A program made the translations under genes and the position numbers. From positions 1 to 16,148 of the forward strand of contig CANGFL010000004.1 of NCBI GenBank assembly GCA_947453015.1: a stretch of 16,148 nucleotides of DNA, written 5' to 3'. The notes under the pieces are model-generated. The model made no database searches. It saw only the letters and a program-made list of their open reading frames with translations, and was not told where the DNA came from. Source of the DNA: Oxalobacteraceae bacterium (GTDB lineage Bacteria > Pseudomonadota > Gammaproteobacteria > Burkholderiales > Burkholderiaceae_D). The stretch's first letter is position 1; each line of letters begins with the position of its first letter. Shown here in pieces: positions 13,223 to 16,148 of this stretch.

Positions 13223-15013
13223 TTAAAATAAGCCAGCATCTAGCGCCATCAGATTATCTGAACCAGAACGTGCTTGTCGTATCAACATCGCTGTTTCAGG
13301 TAAGAGACGCGCAAAATAAAAGCGAGCTACCGCTAACTTCGCTTGATAAAAATCATCGCCACTGTTTTGTTTTTCTAGCGCCAGCTTGGCCATACGCGCA
13401 AAGAACCAAGAAAATACTAAATGCCCCACAACACGCATATAGGGCACTGCTGCTGCTCCAACCTCATCACGATTCATGAACGCTTTCATACCGATTTCCA
13501 TACTGAGCTTGGTGATTTTGTCGCCGATATCAGCGAGCGGCGTAACAAACTCTGACATGGCTTCGTCGGTACCGTTTTCTTCCACGAAGCTTTTTATTTT
13601 TTCACCAAACTTGCGTAGCTTCTCACCGTTATCCATCAGCACTTTGCGACCCAGCAAATCGAGTGACTGTATGGTGTTAGTGCCTTCATAAATCATATTG
13701 ATACGTGCATCGCGCACGTATTGCTCCATTCCCCATTCTGCAATGTAGCCGTGGCCGCCATACACTTGCATGGCCTCGGATGTCGCTATCCACGCATTAT
13801 CAGTCAGGAAGGCTTTCACCACGGGCGTCAATAGCGCGACTTCATCAGCCGCTAGCTTGCGAACTTCTTCATCGGGATGATTCAGTTCACGATCAATCAT
13901 CAAAGCAATATACGACGTAAATGCACGACCACCTTCCGCATAGGCACGCGCAGTCAACAACATACGGCGCACATCCGGATGAACAATAATTGGATCAGCC
14001 GCTTGTGATTCTGCTTTCGGGCCCGTCAGGCTACGCCCTTGAGTGCGATCGCGCGCATAGCTCACGGCATTTTGGTAAGCCACCTCTGTCAGACCTAGCG
14101 ACTGCATACCTACACCCAAACGCGCTGCATTCATCATCACAAACATTGCGTTCAATCCGCGATTGGGTTCACCGATCAACCAACCCGTCGCATTGTCTAG
14201 ATTGATTTGACAGGTCGCATTGCCATGAATGCCCATTTTATGTTCGATAGCGCCACAAAAAATAGGATTGCGCTCACCTGGATTACCACTCGCATCGGGT
14301 AAAAATTTAGGTACGATAAATAATGAGATGCCTTTCGTGCCTGGTGGCGCATCGGGCAAACGAGCCAACACTAAATGTACGATGTTGGACGACAGATCAT
14401 GCTCACCAGCAGAGATAAAAATTTTGCTGCCCGTGAGTTGGTAACTACCATCCACCTGTGGCTGTGCGCGCGTTTTTAATAAACCCAAATCGGTTCCACA
14501 ATGAGACTCCGTCAAGCACATGGTGCCGGTCCATTCGCCCGCTACCAACTTTGGTAAGTACAATTTTTTTTGCTCTTCACTACCATGTGCATGCAAACAC
14601 TCATACGCGCCATGTGACAAACCGGGGTACATGGTCCACGCCTGATTTGCTGAATTGAGCATTTCGTAAAAACCATTGTTCAAAACAATCGGCAAGCCCT
14701 GCCCGCCATAAGCCGGATCGCACGATAGCGCAGGCCATCCCGCCGCTACGTACTGCTGATACGCCTGTTTGAATCCGGCAGGAGCAGTGACGGAATGCGT
14801 AGCCGCGTCGTAATGACAACCCTCGCGGTCGCCTGAATGATTCAGCGGAAAAACAATATCGGAGGCAAATTTACCGCCCTCTTCTAATACTTGATTAATA
14901 GTGTCCGCATCCATCTCAGCATGAGCAGGCAAAGAACGAAGCTCATGCTCAACATTGAGTAATTCATGCAGCACAAAATGCATGTCGCGCAGCGGCGCTT
15001 GATAATTTGGCAT
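13223..15013 (-). CDS. Acyl-CoA dehydrogenase, long form with C-terminal extension
   Basis: FAD enzyme for the first step of beta-oxidation, acyl-CoA to trans-2-enoyl-CoA. 596 residues, longer than the roughly 380-residue classical forms. The N-terminal helical part, GWPALSCDPAYGGQGLP (about 92-108) and the flavin-binding MCLTESHCGTDLGLLKTRA (about 165-183) are typical, as is GSKIFISAGEHD. The catalytic base is probably Glu443 in INMIYEGTNTIQSLDLLGRK. Residues from about 470 to the end are the acetyl-CoA dehydrogenase-like C-terminal domain found in FadE5/DmdC-type enzymes and B. subtilis FadE (594 residues). ATG 15013 has GGAG upstream. First structural gene of the operon, about 120 bases after the TetR gene. 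Confidence 0.94.
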   Translation of the reverse strand: MPNYQAPLRDMHFVLHELLNVEHELRSLPAHAEMDADTINQVLEEGGKFASDIVFPLNHSGDREGCHYDAATHSVTAPAGFKQAYQQYVAAGWPALSCDPAYGGQGLPIVLNNGFYEMLNSANQAWTMYPGLSHGAYECLHAHGSEEQKKLYLPKLVAGEWTGTMCLTESHCGTDLGLLKTRAQPQVDGSYQLTGSKIFISAGEHDLSSNIVHLVLARLPDAPPGTKGISLFIVPKFLPDASGNPGERNPIFCGAIEHKMGIHGNATCQINLDNATGWLIGEPNRGLNAMFVMMNAARLGVGMQSLGLTEVAYQNAVSYARDRTQGRSLTGPKAESQAADPIIVHPDVRRMLLTARAYAEGGRAFTSYIALMIDRELNHPDEEVRKLAADEVALLTPVVKAFLTDNAWIATSEAMQVYGGHGYIAEWGMEQYVRDARINMIYEGTNTIQSLDLLGRKVLMDNGEKLRKFGEKIKSFVEENGTDEAMSEFVTPLADIGDKITKLSMEIGMKAFMNRDEVGAAAVPYMRVVGHLVFSWFFARMAKLALEKQNSGDDFYQAKLAVARFYFARLLPETAMLIRQARSGSDNLMALDAGLF

Positions 15014-15136
15014 GGGCTTCTCCTGATGTTTTATACGTGTTTCGGAATTCGACTAAATAGGGGTGATCAGCGTACTGACTTTACTCATATCAAAGGGGGT
15101 TTTCTGGCAGAACGTTGTACAAGCGATGCGCTAGCA

Positions 15137-15754
15137 CTACGATACGTTCTGCACACTGGCAATCAGGCGCTCAAATCCTGCGTGCGCGCGCGTCACACTG
15201 CCGGGGCTACGAATAAAGCGTGCATCGTGGTGTAAGGCCAGCACTAATCCATACATTTCAAAGACCAATTGCTTCGGATCGGTATTGGATTTCAAATGAT
15301 GCTCATCGATCGCTTGCTGAGCGGCTCGGTGCAAGGCGCGCTGCCAGCTATCGACCATGTCGACCAAATGATCGCGAATGGGGCCCGGCCTGTCGTCGTA
15401 CTCAACAGCGCCACTGATATAAATACAACCGGAGGCAATTTCTAGACTAACTCTATCGACCCAACGCCTGAAAAGACTTTGCAAACGTGGCAAACCACGT
15501 GGCTCGCGAATACTGGGATAAAAAACGTCTTGCTCGAATTGATGGTTGTAGAGCCTCAGCACATCAATCTGTAAATCTTCACGCGAGCCAAAGTGAGCGA
15601 ATACGCCGGACTTGCTCATATCCATACGATCAGCCAAGACACCAATCGTGAGACCCTCCAAGCCCTCGCGACTGGCCATTTCGAGTGCGGCACCCAAGAT
15701 CGCAGCGCGGGTCTGCTCCCCTTTACGCAAGGGTTTCTGAATGGTTTCGGTCAT
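15137..15754 (-). CDS. TetR/AcrR-family transcriptional regulator
   Basis: 205 residues. The N-terminal TetR helix-turn-helix is clear at about 9-60: TRAAILGAALEMASREGLEG, LTIGVLADRMDMSKSGVFAHFG, then SREDLQIDVL. The C-terminal ligand domain is of the variable type (FRRWVDRVSLEIASGCIYIS...). I start at ATG 15754 (MTETIQKPLRKGEQTR) with GGGAG about 6 bases upstream; an upstream in-frame ATG at 15811 lies beyond the -10 box. A palindrome overlapping that -10 (15787-15804) suggests self-repression. It lies directly before the beta-oxidation genes on the same strand, so acyl-CoA or fatty acid is a reasonable ligand guess, but no copy of its palindrome was found in the 15014-15136 gap. Confidence 0.9.
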   Translation of the reverse strand: MTETIQKPLRKGEQTRAAILGAALEMASREGLEGLTIGVLADRMDMSKSGVFAHFGSREDLQIDVLRLYNHQFEQDVFYPSIREPRGLPRLQSLFRRWVDRVSLEIASGCIYISGAVEYDDRPGPIRDHLVDMVDSWQRALHRAAQQAIDEHHLKSNTDPKQLVFEMYGLVLALHHDARFIRSPGSVTRAHAGFERLIASVQNVS

Positions 15755-15779
15755 GCGGACTCCCGGAGGTAGGACTTTG

Positions 15780-15808
15780 CAAAAAAATAGAACGAGCGTC
15801 CTATTATG
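15780..15808 (-). promoter_or_regulatory. hslR terminator overlapping TetR operator and -10 box
   Basis: ATAGAACGAGCGTCCTAT (15787-15804) is an 18-base near palindrome. On the minus strand CATAAT (15808-15803) is a good -10 for the TetR gene and overlaps it, the layout expected of an autoregulatory operator. Its core fits AGNACGANCGTNCT, a form I associate with TetR sites. The same hairpin followed by seven T (15787-15781) is also a plausible rho-independent terminator for hslR. Both roles can coexist. Confidence 0.55.
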
Positions 15809-15830
15809 CACTGATTATGAATTTCAGCGC

Positions 15831-16148
15831 CTACTTTGATCGATCGAGTTGTCGACGGTCGCGCTTGGTCGGTCGGCCGCGCAGGGCCTCGGCCGGCTCG
15901 ATATAAAGCCGGCGCTGCTCGGCTTGCTTTTCTCGCCGTTGAATACTTTCATCTGTTTCGGCATACAGCTGTCGCGCAATCGTTGCCGAGCCGCGCTGAG
16001 AAGACACGCCGAGCACTCGCACTTGCCACTCGGCGCTGCCATTATCAATGTCGATCAAATCATTCAGATGCACCTGGCGAGACGTCTTGCAGCGATCATC
16101 ATTAATTTTTACTCGACCCCGATCAATCGCCTCAGCCGCCAGCGAGCG
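15831..16148 (-). CDS. hslR: Heat shock protein 15 (Hsp15), S4-domain RNA-binding protein, C-terminal part
   Basis: Hsp15 binds 50S subunits that carry a nascent chain after abortive translation and helps recycle them. The visible 105 residues are cut by the window edge at the N-terminus. They start RSLAAEAIDRGRVKINDDRC followed by KTSRQVHLNDLIDI, the second half of the S4 RNA-binding domain. Then come RQLYAETDESIQRREKQAEQ and a basic tail, GRPTKRDRRQLDRSK, as in E. coli Hsp15 (LYEETAESVEKREK..., RPDKKERRDL). The stop is TAG at 15833-15831. A T-rich hairpin follows at 15780-15804. I continued the frame past the internal GTG at 16073, confirming it is open to the edge. Confidence 0.92.
   Translation of the reverse strand, partial: RSLAAEAIDRGRVKINDDRCKTSRQVHLNDLIDIDNGSAEWQVRVLGVSSQRGSATIARQLYAETDESIQRREKQAEQRRLYIEPAEALRGRPTKRDRRQLDRSK

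Noticed and set aside
15755..15811. N-terminal extension of the TetR protein from ATG 15811
   Set aside because: It lies upstream of the probable -10 box and operator, and ATG 15754 has a good ribosome-binding site.
1..16148. CRISPR array, insertion sequence or prophage genes
   Set aside because: No regularly spaced direct repeats with spacers, no transposase or phage structural frames were seen.

Overview
The window looks like a piece of a gammaproteobacterial chromosome of moderate GC content (impression only, not computed). The main clue is the left end: on the minus strand, a bacterial type A RNase P RNA gene (rnpB) is followed by mraZ-rsmH-ftsL-ftsI-murE, the start of the division and cell wall (dcw) cluster. 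As I recall, Pseudomonas has the same rnpB/mraZ adjacency. The right end carries hslR (Hsp15). I cannot name the genus.

Layout. (1) 1-3757, minus: murE (truncated by the window edge), ftsI, ftsL, rsmH and mraZ. Their ends overlap or nearly touch, so this is one translationally coupled operon. A sigma70-like promoter at 3877-3905 overlaps four GTG-containing repeats spaced exactly 10 bp apart, which look like the MraZ operator. (2) 4077-4506, minus: rnpB with its own -10 box and a downstream terminator that competes with an alternative hairpin. (3) 4579-7932, an accessory patch rich in toxin-antitoxin parts. It holds an orphan MazE-type antitoxin, a Xre/MbcA/ParS-type antitoxin followed by what may be a decayed RES toxin, a NYN-domain nuclease with a hairpin leader, a DUF1272 protein, and a brnT-brnA pair whose toxin frame has lost its start codon. 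A family of terminator-like repeats (three clear copies and one degenerate) borders the last two units. (4) 7882-9407: a flavin reductase family protein (plus) and a DUF2461 family protein (minus). (5) 9501-15754, minus: a TetR regulator, then acyl-CoA dehydrogenase, fused 3-hydroxyacyl-CoA dehydrogenase/enoyl-CoA hydratase and thiolase, closed by a terminator. This is a complete fatty acid beta-oxidation set with the domain order of Bacillus FadN rather than E. coli FadB. (6) 15780-16148, minus: a terminator and the 3' part of hslR.

How the parts work together: the dcw genes make and assemble septal peptidoglycan (MurE precursor, FtsI/FtsL synthase complex) under MraZ autoregulation. The fad genes convert acyl-CoA to acetyl-CoA, probably under the adjacent TetR protein. 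The middle patch looks like a turnover zone where toxin-antitoxin modules have been acquired and have lost their toxins.
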